Shown: piece by piece, positions 45,631 to 56,545 of the stretch
Position numbering within the stretch: the first letter of the stretch is position 1
Layout of the letters: each line of letters opens with the position of its first letter
DNA from: Isoetes taiwanensis
Lineage: Eukaryota > Streptophyta > Lycopodiopsida > Isoetales > Isoetaceae
Reading direction: 5' to 3'
Length of the DNA stretch: 64,000 nt
Assembly (NCBI GenBank): GCA_021234155.1
Contig: JAJEKV010000049.1
Location: 3,129,487-3,193,486, forward strand
Translations under genes and position numbers: made by a program
Notes under the pieces: model-generated
Database searches by the model: none
What the model saw: only the letters and a program-made list of their open reading frames with translations
What the model was told of the DNA's origin: nothing

Positions 45631-45661
45631 AACCATCATTCAATTAAATTGGGATTATGTC
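45631..45661. repeat. Element B left terminal inverted repeat (transposase side)
   Basis: It starts AACCATCATTCAATTAAAT and ends ATTATGTC. It is the exact inverse of 58,032-58,062. Confidence 0.95.
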
Positions 45662-48600
45662 TTAATTTTGGGATAAATTTTATATTGCAATTTTTTAGTA
45701 ACTTTGTTAAATTCACTTTTTTAGTAACTTTGTTGCCCTTAGACTAGAATAGACATTAACATATAATCACACACCTTAATATAAATTCACACCTTAACTT
45801 CAAATTAAAAAATCATATATCATGAAACTCAAGTAGTACACAACTTTTTATTAATTGTAGAAAAGATACATAGTAACTGTTTTTCATTTTTCCACCAGCA
45901 TCCCCAAGGATATGAGAACCTTATTCCTTACATCCTGAGGTATTGTAACTCTCGCTGTTTTACTAGGAATAGTTTTTGGAGTCCACGAGTACAATACGGT
46001 TTCAATGTCTAGCCAAAGATCAGGATCACTAGGATTTCTCCTCCACCTCTTTGTCCAACAATCTGAATATCTTTCTTTATCGGTGACATTACTCAACCTG
46101 ATGTCTTTGGACACCACCATTCCACGCGCACCTTATTGAAGTTAACATCACCTTCTTCTTTGCAAATATCCGAGATAGTCCATCCCAACCACACTGGATA
46201 GGTCTCTAGATCTGCTGGTTTTATTACTACAAATTGGTGGCACTCCACGTCAGTAGAAGGTTCATAACAATCCATGCCTAGATATTTTGGCCTATCCTTC
46301 TTAGGACCAACATAGTGTTTATCAGATTGAGGAGGAGCATATGCCTTCACAATGCTACTAATGGTACCATCATCTTCATCAGCACCAGCTAATGTTTTCC
46401 ACTTACTTTTAGGGAACCACCCTTCTTTCAGCTCTTCTGAGGATGTGTCTACCTCATCCAACAAGTTGATCACCTTCTTCCAATAACCTATCAATGCACG
46501 ATTAGTCTCATCTGAATTAGTTTGCCAATGCTTGATGTAGTCATTGATGCCATCCTTAGTCAATCCCAATTGCTTGACTTCTTCAGTTGGTTTTAGAGCT
46601 TTTGGTTGACCAGGAGGTATCATAGGCTTGCCATTTGCATCCCTGTGCCAAATTTCTGCCCCACCTCTCCACTTCTCCTCTGAAGGTCTCATTTTCCATT
46701 GCATGATTGGAATCCCTTCTCTCACCCAAAAAGTGAATTGAAGAGGTCTAGAATGACCCTCCATGTCGAGAGCATAACCATCCACAAAACTCTTCCAATC
46801 AGGCACTTCTTCTATGATAGATCCTATAGGAGATGGATTTGTACATCCATGAAATATTTCCAATAGTCTGGGAAGTTGGTAACTGTCACTTTGTCTCAAT
46901 ACATGACTATATTTTCCAAACAATGCATCCACATCCTCATGAGTATGTCCGGGCATTAGGAACCCCAAATTGACTCTTTCAAAAATACCCACAAATTGTT
47001 AAGTAGGATAGGAAAGAAAACATTCACTGTTCTTATTTTGACCAACACAATTATCTAGTTGCAAGAGGAGCTTTTCAAGCAGATCTCGAGGTTTAGCATG
47101 AGATGTTGAAGCTCCAACATGTTCATTAGGTCCATTCCTCCTAAATCTTGCCTTGCTAAACTTTTCAATACTATTAGGGGTTCCATCCAACAATGCACTA
47201 TGTAGTGCCCGGCTAGTCAGTAGGATCCTCGTGAGGGTGACCATTGTAACCCTTCTCATAGTTTCTTAAACACCTCATGATACTCCCAATGTGAAAATCT
47301 GGACCATCACTCCACAACTCTAAACTGAAATGGACATAATAGGTCCGAGGCGCCTATGCAATATTGCCTTGATCATTGAAATCGCAAAGGGTATGATCTT
47401 CCACATGACTTAGGAATGTACTTGAATTGTGGAAGACAAGTCTTCTGTTGGTCCATTTTATCATGTATAATACATAGATAGTTATTAGGTTCCATTGCGG
47501 ATAAGGTCCTCCACATCCAATAAGTTGATCTACATGATAGTTGATCGTCATATGGTCCTTCATATGTTCCCTTATCTTTGCCCTTAGACTTGGTTGCACA
47601 GTCTTATCTAGTGTCTCCTTCAACTTAGCACATAAATTGCACTTGGCAAAGTTGTTTGAAGTTGCTATGGTCACATGCTTGAAATGCTTATTCCATAGCC
47701 TACTAAAACTGGCTGGGATATAGAGGACACTCCAAGTTTCGAAGCAATGCATTTATTTCCTCTAATATGCTCTTTCGGGTACAATGGGATGGCAATTTCT
47801 TTTCAACAATAACTCTACCCTGTTCATCCTTCTTACTCTTATGTGGCATGTTTTCTGCATTGAAATCCACATATCTTTCAAATATTTCCTTTGCAGCTAT
47901 AGTTCTTGAGGTAGGCCTTACCGGGCCGGTGTTCCCATGCAATGCAATTTTACTACCATTTTCATGTCTCTTTTGCGGTTTGTGCCAAGAAGAGGTTGGA
48001 ATTCCATGTATAGCCATCCATGCTTTTGAACATATCCACTTTCCATTCAATGGGAATCTTTTCTTCTTTGATCTTTCATCCTGAATTGCATAGCCAAATA
48101 TGGTGTACATGAAATTCCTCCTGCTATCACACTTATGTTCCTGATATGTAGCTCTTGCTCCCACCAACTCCTCTATTGTGAACATTCTAACACAAGAAGC
48201 CCAACAACATTCACCTCCTCTAACCTTCATCATAGCTTCAGGAGAACAATCATAATCTGACTTGCATCTTTTGGTGGGATCTGTGTGAACATTGTTGACA
48301 ATGGTTCTACATCTATAGGAAACGTGTAGTTCCCCTCCAGTTGAATACTGTCCCTAGGCCATGCAACAATAGTTGGAACCTCTAGTTGCTTCACACAAGC
48401 TAGGCATTCTTGTTTGCCTGAACCCTTTTCCTTCCAATTGTCATATAATTTTGAGATTGCCACACCTAACCTTTGTCCTCCCCTAATCTTTCATCATTCC
48501 TTTGCATTGATAGGATCCGCTAGAACAATAATCCCTTCTCCCCTTGCCTCTCATTTGCATGCATGCGGGATCTTGACCTTTTGTTTTTCCAATCGACCCC

Positions 48601-48839
48601 GAAAGTATAAAGTACAATTTCCTTTCCTTTGGCATCATCCTTTTCATTTGAGGTCTTTTCCTTTCCTTTGCCATCATCTTTGTCATCTTCAACCTTTTCA
48701 TTTCAGGTCTTTTCCTTTCTTTTCCCATCATCTTTGTCATCTTCATTAGTTGGGGATTTTTCCTTGCCTTGATCACCATCATTGGGGGCCTTGGGGGATT
48801 TAGCATTTTGCATGCCATTGACCTAAAATGCATAAAAAC

Positions 48840-50110
48840 CTATAGTAAGTTAGCATATCCAAATAACATCTCCCTAACATGTTCTTAAATGAAAGTTAAC
48901 CTTAATAATAACCTTAATAACCTATAATAACTTAATCTATAATAATAATAAGTTAACCTATAATATATTAACTTATAATAACCTTAAATGTTGTAACCTT
49001 AGAAACAACTTTAAAGCTTATTATAGGTTAGCACTTTTAAGGTTAGAAGTTTCAAGGTTAAAACTTCTAACCTTCAATAAATATAACCTTAAAACTTCTA
49101 AAACTTAAAACTTCTAAATTCAAATTCATAAACTTTTAAACTTATAACCTTATTTATGAACTTAAAAATATTAACCTTAACTAATAACCTTAACTTATAA
49201 ACCTTAAAACTATTAACCTTAAATCTTATAACTTATAACCCTTGTAATAAATTTCAAGGGTAGTTATTATATGGCTGTGATGCAATTTTTTAAAGCAGTT
49301 ATTATGTACAGTTTACAATCCCTTTCCAACTTTTCCAGCTTTTCTGTCTCTCTTTCGAACTGTGCTTTCGACCTATCTGCAATCGGCTCCACAATTTCTG
49401 TGGCTTTTCTGGCGCTTTCGAGCTTTTCGGCTCCACAATCTAGGCGCTTCAATCTGCATGCAATCTAGGCGCTTCAATCTGCTTCAATCTGCTTCAATCT
49501 CGACTTCTATCTGCTTCGGCTTTATCGCATCAATCTCGACTTTTTCGGCTTCTATCGCTTTAAACTTCGGCTTCTATATGCTTTAAACTCGGCTTTTCGA
49601 GCTTTTCGGCTTCTACAATCATCTGCTTTAGGGTTTTCGGCTCAAAGGTGTTTTCGGCTCAAAGGTTTGTAGGCTCTATACAATGTCTCTGGCTTTTTTG
49701 GCTTTTCGGGTCTCTACAATCTCTCTGACTTTGAATATCTTTGGTTTTTTGTGTTAAAGCTTCTATTTGCTATTGCTTTTTCTCCAAATTAGCTGCTATT
49801 GCTTTTTCTCGGCTTCTTAAGGCTTCTCGAATCAAATCCACTTTGGTTTTCGATCTTTTGGTTTCGGCTCGAAGGCAAAGGCTTAATTCTCGGGTTAGTA
49901 TTTCCTGTTATTTACATAAAGTAGTTATTTTACATAAAACATGTTATTTACTTTTACATGCATCAGTCCTAAACTGCCCTAAACTTTCATATATAGATCC
50001 TGCTCTATGATCTTGTTCTGTGATCTTGCCTATATGATCTGCTCTTATTCTATTTCACTAGCTCTTCCTCTATCTGTTCTAATTAATGATCTAAAATAAT
50101 GAAGTAAATA
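48840..50110. repeat. Transposase intron: low-complexity repeats
   Basis: 48,880-49,260 consists of AACCTTA and TTATAATA variants. 49,430-49,720 consists of CTTCGGCTTCTATC and CTTCAATCTG variants. A direct duplication links about 50,021-50,110 with 50,250-50,345 (TTATTCTATTTCACTAGCTC). No gene is seen. Confidence 0.7.
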
Positions 50111-50252
50111 ATGATCTATGATCTATTTGCTCACTGATCTTGCTCTATGATCTATGATCTATGATCTATGATCTATGATCTATCTGCTCTATGATCTATC
50201 TGCTCTATGATCTATGATCTATCTGCTCTATGATCTATCTGCTCTATGATCT
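50111..50252. repeat. GATCTAT / CTGCTCTATGATCTAT minisatellite
   Basis: Tandem GATCTAT heptamers alternate with a 16-bp CTGCTCTATGATCTAT unit over about 140 bp inside the transposase intron. Confidence 0.9.
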
Positions 50253-50399
50253 TGCTTATATGATTTTCTTTTGACCGCTCTTATTCTATTTCACTAGCTC
50301 TTCCTCTATCTGCTCTAAATAATGAACTAAAACAATGAACTAAATATTGAACTAAAATAATGTATTCTCGTGATTATGCATTACGTTAGAATAATATGT

Positions 50400-50590
50400 T
50401 AGAATGGGAGAAATCGGCTTGGCGCATTTCTATTTTGGTTTCGATTTTCCACTAGGTTAATCAAAGCGGCGCTAGGCTTTTAGTTTGGCTTTTCTATTTC
50501 ATACGGTTCTATACAAATCGCGCCAGCGCGTGTGAAATAGATCCGTGAAAAAAAAAAGCAAACAGCGCTGGGGCGTTTTGAATTATGTAT
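50400..50590. promoter_or_regulatory. Four CGCGCC-type palindromes upstream of the nested ORF
   Basis: GGCTTGGCGCATTT (50,409), AGCGGCGCTAGGC (50,464), AAATCGCGCCAGCGCG (50,515) and AGCGCTGGGGCG (50,564) precede the nested ORF of element B. Two more follow it (CGCGCCTGGCGC at 51,088; GTGCCTGGCGCAATT at 51,154). Confidence 0.65.
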
Positions 50591-50677
50591 GTTCGTAATC
50601 GTTTTATGGGGAGAGTAATATATCATTTGCTAATTACTTAATTTCTCTCGTTCTAGTGCCATGGATTTTCCTTATGC

Positions 50678-51073
50678 ATGGACACCGGGCCGATCCTACA
50701 CTGGATGGTTCTAGTTCAAATACACTTCCCCTGGACGACCATCAACTCTCGGACCCCATACAAGATATTACTTGATTGTGCTGTTCAAAACGTTCAAAGA
50801 GAGTTGGAGATTCCATTAGACAGTCTGTATCAGGGGCCATGGGAACACTTCCATCGCATCTCTGGACATATGGGGCTCCTCATGCTCTTAGTAAGGCTCA
50901 TGCCAACTAATAAGTACGAGGATTTGATTTATAGTATCAAGGATCGATACAACACTCTGGTTTGGAGACTCGACATTCGCAGGGAAGATGAGGATCCTGT
51001 CATATCACAGTGGTTCAGGTGGGACTTTTTGCGGTATTGGGCCGATGAAGTGGGCCTATGTGACAGATTGTAG
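50678..51073 (+). CDS. Hypothetical ORF nested in the transposase intron (element B)
   Basis: An ATG frame of 131 codons starts MDTGPILHWMVLVQIHFPWT. It contains VQRELEIPLDSLYQGPWEHF, YEDLIYSIKDRYNTLVWRL and QWFRWDFLRYWADEVGLC, a Trp-rich and well-mixed sequence that looks like a real protein. A competing ATG 17 bp upstream is in another frame. TTCTAG just before could be a splice acceptor. No family is recognised. It is antisense to the transposase and co-oriented with the cargo gene. Element A has an unrelated ORF in the equivalent place. Confidence 0.45.
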   Translation: MDTGPILHWMVLVQIHFPWTTINSRTPYKILLDCAVQNVQRELEIPLDSLYQGPWEHFHRISGHMGLLMLLVRLMPTNKYEDLIYSIKDRYNTLVWRLDIRREDEDPVISQWFRWDFLRYWADEVGLCDRL

Positions 51074-51810
51074 AGATAGAAAGAATTCGCGCCTGGCGCA
51101 TTTTTGTAGAAGAAGAAATGTACACACACTTTTTTGGAATATGAATACAAACTCGTGCCTGGCGCAATTTTGCACTAGACTTTTATGTCATTAGTTTATT
51201 ATGTTTTTTTATATGCAATGTCGAAAACATTGAATCCTTTGATGCCCTCCAGCCAGTATGACCAACCCCAAGAAACTACATATTTTCATTAATGTGTAGT
51301 TTCATGGGGTTGATATGACTGGCTAAAGAACATCACAGAATTCAAAATTCACAACATCATGCAGATGTTATGATATATTCATTTTTTTTGAATATCCAAA
51401 TATACATACCTTTTTCAGACGTTCTTTTGGCCATGCTACAAATGTGCCCACACTTTCACCAACTGTATCGCCACCGGGATGTCTTCTTGGAAGAGCCTCA
51501 TCTTCATAATTGCAGTTTATAATGGAAATCTTACAGAAACTGTTTCCAAGAGGAACCCCATGACACATAGAACTTGGATTCAGATCTTCGATTTTACATA
51601 AGCCTACTCGACGCTTCAAGTTTGCTGTTAAAAGATAGCATTCTTCTCCGACACTGATAAAGAACCAGAATGCATTGGAAAAAATAGAGGACAAAAAAAA
51701 GAGAACAAGAGAATGCATTCGGAATGGAATCACACTCACCATAGTTCAGCAGACATCGAATGGGATTGAAGGCGGCTCGATCGAATGGGATTGAAGGCGT
51801 TGTAGACGGA

Positions 51811-51881
51811 TCTTGGGCGCTCTGATAGTCGATTGTTCTTGGGCGCTCTGATAGTAGGAATGATCTTGGGCGCTCTGATAG
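51811..51881. repeat. 27-bp repeat, three copies, in the divergent promoter region
   Basis: TCTTGGGCGCTCTGATAG occurs at 51,811, 51,837 and 51,864. It lies at the 5' end of the transposase and may be a regulatory element. No similar repeat is seen in element A. Confidence 0.75.
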
Positions 51882-51884
51882 TAG

Positions 51885-52144
51885 GTGGCCGATTAGGTGG
51901 TAGTAGATTGCCACATATGCGTTTCTTGAAATTAATAATTAATTGTTATCTTGAAATTGCACTAAAAAGAAAAACACAATTTAAATTTGTAAATGAGCGG
52001 GACGGGCGGTTAATTAAGGCGGTATAAATTTAAAAGGACGCGAATTTGAATTTACGGTTGTAAATCTGACGGCCTAGATTATGAACGCATACATATAAGT
52101 TTAAACCAAAATCCCAGTCTCATATTATCCGCACTTGCAGTTCT
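51885..52144. promoter_or_regulatory. Divergent promoter between the element B transposase and cargo gene
   Basis: About 260 bp of AT-rich sequence. CATATAAGTTT near 52,093 lies about 50 bp upstream of the cargo ATG and is a plausible TATA box. TATAAATTT occurs at 52,022. Confidence 0.45.
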
Positions 52145-53936
52145 ATGGCGTCTAGAGGATCTGGCCGCGGCCGAGGCGCTGGTAGAGGTGGGCGACAGCC
52201 CAAAGCACAAATCCCAAGCCTGGAGGCTGCTGAACAAGAAAAAAGCACAAATCCAACAAGCGCCTCAGGTAATTGATGATTTTTTGTTTCAGAATTGATT
52301 TCTGTGTACCTTTTTTTTGTTAGGTTTTTAGGATGTTTTTCTGTAATAATATAGTTATTATCCAATAAGAAGCTTAATGTGTACATGTTGGTTTCTCTTT
52401 TAATGCTGTATGTGCTGTTTGAAGCTTGTATACTTAGCTGAACAGTATTCAGTAGCTAGTTGTGTTTTTTATAGTTAGTTGTGTCCTCTGATGAAGATTC
52501 GACTCTTTAAGTTGCATTTTTTATAGTTAGTTGTTTCCTGAGCATTTTGATTCGGACAAAACGCTCGGGGCCTTGATTTAATTAGGCATTACATTAGTTT
52601 CTTTATCTTTCAGGTCACTTCTAAAGCGCGCCAAGCGCTTATTTGTTGCATTTTGGCTGGGACAAAACGCGCCTGGCCCCTGACCCCAATAAACTAAATG
52701 AACTTGCTGTGTATTCATTTTCAAATCGCGCCAAGCGCATTTTTGTTGCATATGTGTCGACAGCATATATTTGAGCATTAAAAGATTAACCCATGTGCTG
52801 TAATTTCACAGGATCATAAAAGACAATCAAAAGAGGGAGGATCAAGCAAGGCGAGACCTCTACAGCCCAGAAAAAGCAAAGGACAGATGAAGATGTTACT
52901 GTTACAGACCTGCAGCATGTATTGACGTTAGAAGATACATCTGGAATAATAAAGGCTCAGGTAGAACCTCCATGTCCAGAAGAAGATCTTATGGAGGGGT
53001 CAGAATGGTATGTGGAGATATTCAAAACTGGTGGGAAGACAGACCTCATATTCATGTCAAGGTTAAGAGAGACTGATCAAATGAAGAAGCAGGGAATTCT
53101 TATTACATGTTGAAGTGGGCCAAAAACATAAGAAGAGCCTAAAGAAGATCAATCGATGCAGTGCGAGCTCTTTTAAAGAGACTGCTTTAAGATCAGACGA
53201 CATGGCCGATAACCTCTTCAAATTTGGCTGGACAGTTGGCGAGCCGTTGACTCCTAGAAGAATATGCGAGGGGCTTACAGCTGTTCGACGGGCCATTAGC
53301 ACGAGGCCCTCGGGCAGTGTCTACTTACAGGCAGTGAAGGATAAGGAAGAAGCTAGCTCTAAAGGCAGGGAAACTACAGAAGTGACAGCAGGCCTTACAA
53401 GTGACGATGACAAGGCCAGGCAGTTGGAGGCAATGAGCAAACTGAAGAAATATGCCGACAAGTATCCACTGGGCCTCAGCTTCACCCATCCAGTCAACGT
53501 GGACAGGCTTTTCAGGTCCACTAAAGCAATTTATATTAGCAGAAGGTATGACAAGCAGCACTCTTTGGAGATATTGAACAGCATGATCGAAAATCCAGGG
53601 CAGGTGCCAATGCCTGCAGATGTAGTGCCATACGATACCAGAACAAAAAAGGTAATCATTTGGAGCAAGCTGGAGGACTTCATCGAGAACCCAGACATAC
53701 ATTTTATGATAATAGATGGCCAGCATTCAATAGAGGCCCAGAAGATTCTCATCAAGAAGGCACAGAATACTGGGAATCAGTTGTTCTATAAGCTTTATTC
53801 TGTCAGAAACTGCCGGTTCCTGAGCGGCTCAACAACACCTGCCGAACTAGCCGAAATAAGCGCACTCCTAAATGACATGGGAAAAACTTTCTTATACAAA
53901 AGGTAATTCTCTTCCTACATTTTTATTTTTCGTATT

Positions 53937-54338
53937 TGCAAATCGCGCCAAGCGCGATTTCAGAGTAGAAGGCAAATCGCGCCAGGCGCGATATGCCGTC
54001 TCTAAATAGCAAAGGGTTCCTGGGATGGTAGACGTTTCTCGTCAAATAAGCAAATCGCGCCTGGCGCGATTTCTTATTAGAATACAAATTGCGCCACGCG
54101 TGATTTGCCTAGCCTGAGGAGACATGGTTGTCCTTGAAGATAGCCGTTTCTCTTCAAAGTAGGTAAATCGCGGGTGGCGCAAGTTGTATTCTAATATGAA
54201 ATCGCGCCAGGCGCGATTTGCGTATAGGACGAGAAACGTCTACCATTCCAAACACCCTTTGCTATTTAGAGAAGGCATTCGGCGCTGGCGATTTGCCTTT
54301 CTAATATGAAATCGAAAGCGGCGTGGCGATTTTAAACT
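53937..54338. repeat. Intronic foldback, about 400 bp, of CGCGCC-type palindromes (element B)
   Basis: Intron 2 of the cargo gene holds eight palindromes such as AATCGCGCCTGGCGCGATT. The spacers are themselves inverted repeats: TCTAAATAGCAAAGGGT near 53,999 returns inverted near 54,258-54,274, ATGGTAGACGTTTCTCGTC (from 54,025) returns inverted near 54,227, and TTATTAGAATACAA (from 54,074) returns inverted near 54,190. Arms of about 170 bp flank a centre near 54,115-54,160. The element A foldback in the same intron has different spacer sequence. Confidence 0.88.
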
Positions 54339-55459
54339 AGAAGGATTGTTTAAATTCACGATTATGAAGCTAACGGTTATTCCTTGCAGTCCCTATATAG
54401 AGCAACCGGCATGCTCCGGAACCGGTGGATTGAATATGGGAAGCCAATGCCCACCGGACAGGCATACCCAAAAGCGTTGAATTCAAGTTGCTGGAAAGGA
54501 CACTTAGTCAGACTATAATACAGGACAAGACCAGGAGCACCAGAACAAAGAAAAAAAAAGGAGATGAAAAGGGTGACGCTGCCGAAGAACCAACTGTACC
54601 CAAGGATGCATGCAAGATAGTTTTTGCTTCAGATTCGGTTTGGGAGAAATGGAATGAATTCTGGGACGCCTACGTGGAGAAGAAGTTGCCAGATTCACAA
54701 GGAAGATTTCCTCCTGTGGACACATCAATTTTTGATATCCATATAACAGAGATGAGGAAGGCCCAGGGATTGGAAGATCAAGAACTCATCTCAGTCCTGG
54801 ATAGGTTAATCAGAAAGGAAATCCTTTACAGGAAAACCTCGACAGCAAAGGCTATGGAATCATTCGAAGATGCATGCAACGAGCTGAAAAATATTAGAGT
54901 GCTCAAGAAGGCAGTTCGTGAGGAATTACAAAGGCTTACAGGAGAGTGGTCGTTGTCGGAGTTAGGACTCATGCAAAAGTATAACGTCTCCAACGACGAC
55001 CTAAAGAAGTATGTACTTTGTCAAGCAGCAGAAGTTGAAGAACATTGCAAAGATCAGTGGGATTCACACAAAAGTTGCATCCGACTTGAAACGAAAAGTC
55101 GCGTTGGTGAAGCGGAGACCGGGAGAGACGGAATCCACGTTTTTATCAAGTCTCCACTGGTTTCAAGTGTGCCTTGCCAGAAGTGGGTGAAGGTCCCCAT
55201 GATATCACACTCTTCGTGCTTGATAGCCGAGGCACCAGATGGTCGCTTGAAGACTATAATACGTTCTTCAACATATGCAGTGGTTGCACGACAGAAATGA
55301 ATTACACAATCGTCACTATATGTCCCTCCGACATGTCCTATGCATATGCTCTAAGTGCTGCAAATGACTTAGAATGCGTGAAAGTCATAACGACAAGGCG
55401 ATCCTCATAGATGAAAACAAGGACGTTGACTTCAAAGACAAAGAAGTAAAATTTCTCAT

Positions 55460-56346
55460 GTGCTTATTATTATGATAGCCATGATGGATGATAAGGAATA
55501 TGAAAGGCTTGAGGGAAAAACAGATGGAGAAAAACTAGCATGGCAGTGCTATCAGTTAGATGAACGCATAATGCGAAACGTCTTCTATCTGGAGCAAGAA
55601 AACAAGGGGAAGGCTGTCAAGGTCGTGGAAGAGTTAGAGGAAGAAGAGGAAGAAGAGGATGAAAACGAGGACGACCCAATTCTTGTGGGCCACATTAAGT
55701 ATGAGCTCTTAACTTCACATAAGGGGAAGCTAAACAAGAACGGGTTCTCTATGGACCTTTCCCAGTACCTCATTGAAGCATTTTGTCCATTGAGAACAAC
55801 TTGCTGGGAACTTCACGTTGGAGGTTACATCGGTAGAGAAGCTTTGAAGTTAGCAAGGAAATGTCAGAGCGTCGTCTCCGATGATCGAGCCAAAAATTTC
55901 TTGGACCTCTTCTTTGATAAAGTACTAGAGGAAGCACCTAGGGGACCAATCGGCAGTGCAAAAAACAAAGCTTCTAGCTCTAAGGCCGAAATACCTGCAG
56001 GTTTGCTTAAGGAATGGGAGAATTTGAGAAAGCTATTTGTTGGCCAAAACATGATGGATGAAATCGAAGAGCAGCCAGATCAACATGTACATATCAACAT
56101 GCCTGTGAACATCCATGACATTGAAAATATAGATCAGGATGAAGCTAACAAGGATGATGATAATAACAATATTGATGATGAAGCAGACTCCAAATCTGAA
56201 AACACTAGCCAGGTTAATGAACTATCAAGCATAGTTCACACTGTACAGATCTCAACTGATGTGGTTGGTGCTTCTATCAGACCGGAGACAACTCAGAATA
56301 AGGACGCAATGGAAGAATACACCGCGGGGAATGAAGAAGAAGAAAG
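55460..56346 (+). other. Methyltransferase-like and acidic segment of the cargo protein
   Basis: The longest intact frame of element B (up to 334 codons, reading into the next intron). It starts near MMDDKEYERLEGKTDGEKL, passes an acidic run (EELEEEEEEEDENEDD), then SQYLIEAFCPLRTT, GGYIGREALKLARKC, FLDLFFDKVLEEAPRGP, and ends in a second acidic stretch. Element A keeps YLAEAFAPIDTT, GYIAREALMGARRC and FLEPFLMHVLAKSPKGP. This block is the best conserved part outside the HAD domain. The G-G-Y-I-x-R-E-A-L core followed by a V-S-D turn could be a nucleotide-binding Rossmann edge, but the family needs a profile search. Confidence 0.5.
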
Positions 56347-56545
56347 GTATCGTAACAATCTTCCTTTTTTTGATATCCATGCATTTTTCAAACTACAAGC
56401 ATATAGAAATCGCGCCTGGCGCGATTTAGAGTTACCTAGAGATCATATTTTTAAATTATGTTGATATGCATCATTCTTGAAATCGCGCCTGGCGCGTTTT
56501 CCGTTTCCATTTCTTTTATCTCATACGTTATTGCTCTCCTTACAG
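56347..56545. promoter_or_regulatory. Intron 3 of the element B cargo gene with two palindromes
   Basis: Bounded by GAAAG before GTATCG and by CCTTACAG. It contains AATCGCGCCTGGCGCGATT at about 56,409 and a near-identical copy at about 56,481. The matching intron of element A holds four half-sites. Confidence 0.75.

Larger units (their letters stand above)
45884..51653 (-). pseudogene. Element B DUF7869-type transposase
   Basis: This should cut and join the element's ends. A first recognisable exon (51,653-51,410, ending AAAAAG before GTATGT) contains CHGVPLGNSFCKI and GGDTVGESVGTFVAWPKERL, resembling DUF8039. After a 2.58-kb intron the second exon starts at 48,832 (TTTTAG then GTCAATGG). 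It holds a Lys-rich stretch, CLACVKQLEVPTIVAWPRDS, AWMAIHGIPTSSWHKPQKRH, IIHDKMDQQKTCLPQF (first Asp), LLQLDNCVGQNKN (second) and GFLMPGHTHEDVDALFGKYS (third). The end is NPSDPDLWLD near 46,000. Expected length is about 1,050 residues. Several frame changes remain. One TAA before FVGIF and one -1 frame change after VEWW are shared with element A. The catalytic acids are all present. It is either non-autonomous or recoded; I favour inactivation. Confidence 0.85.
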
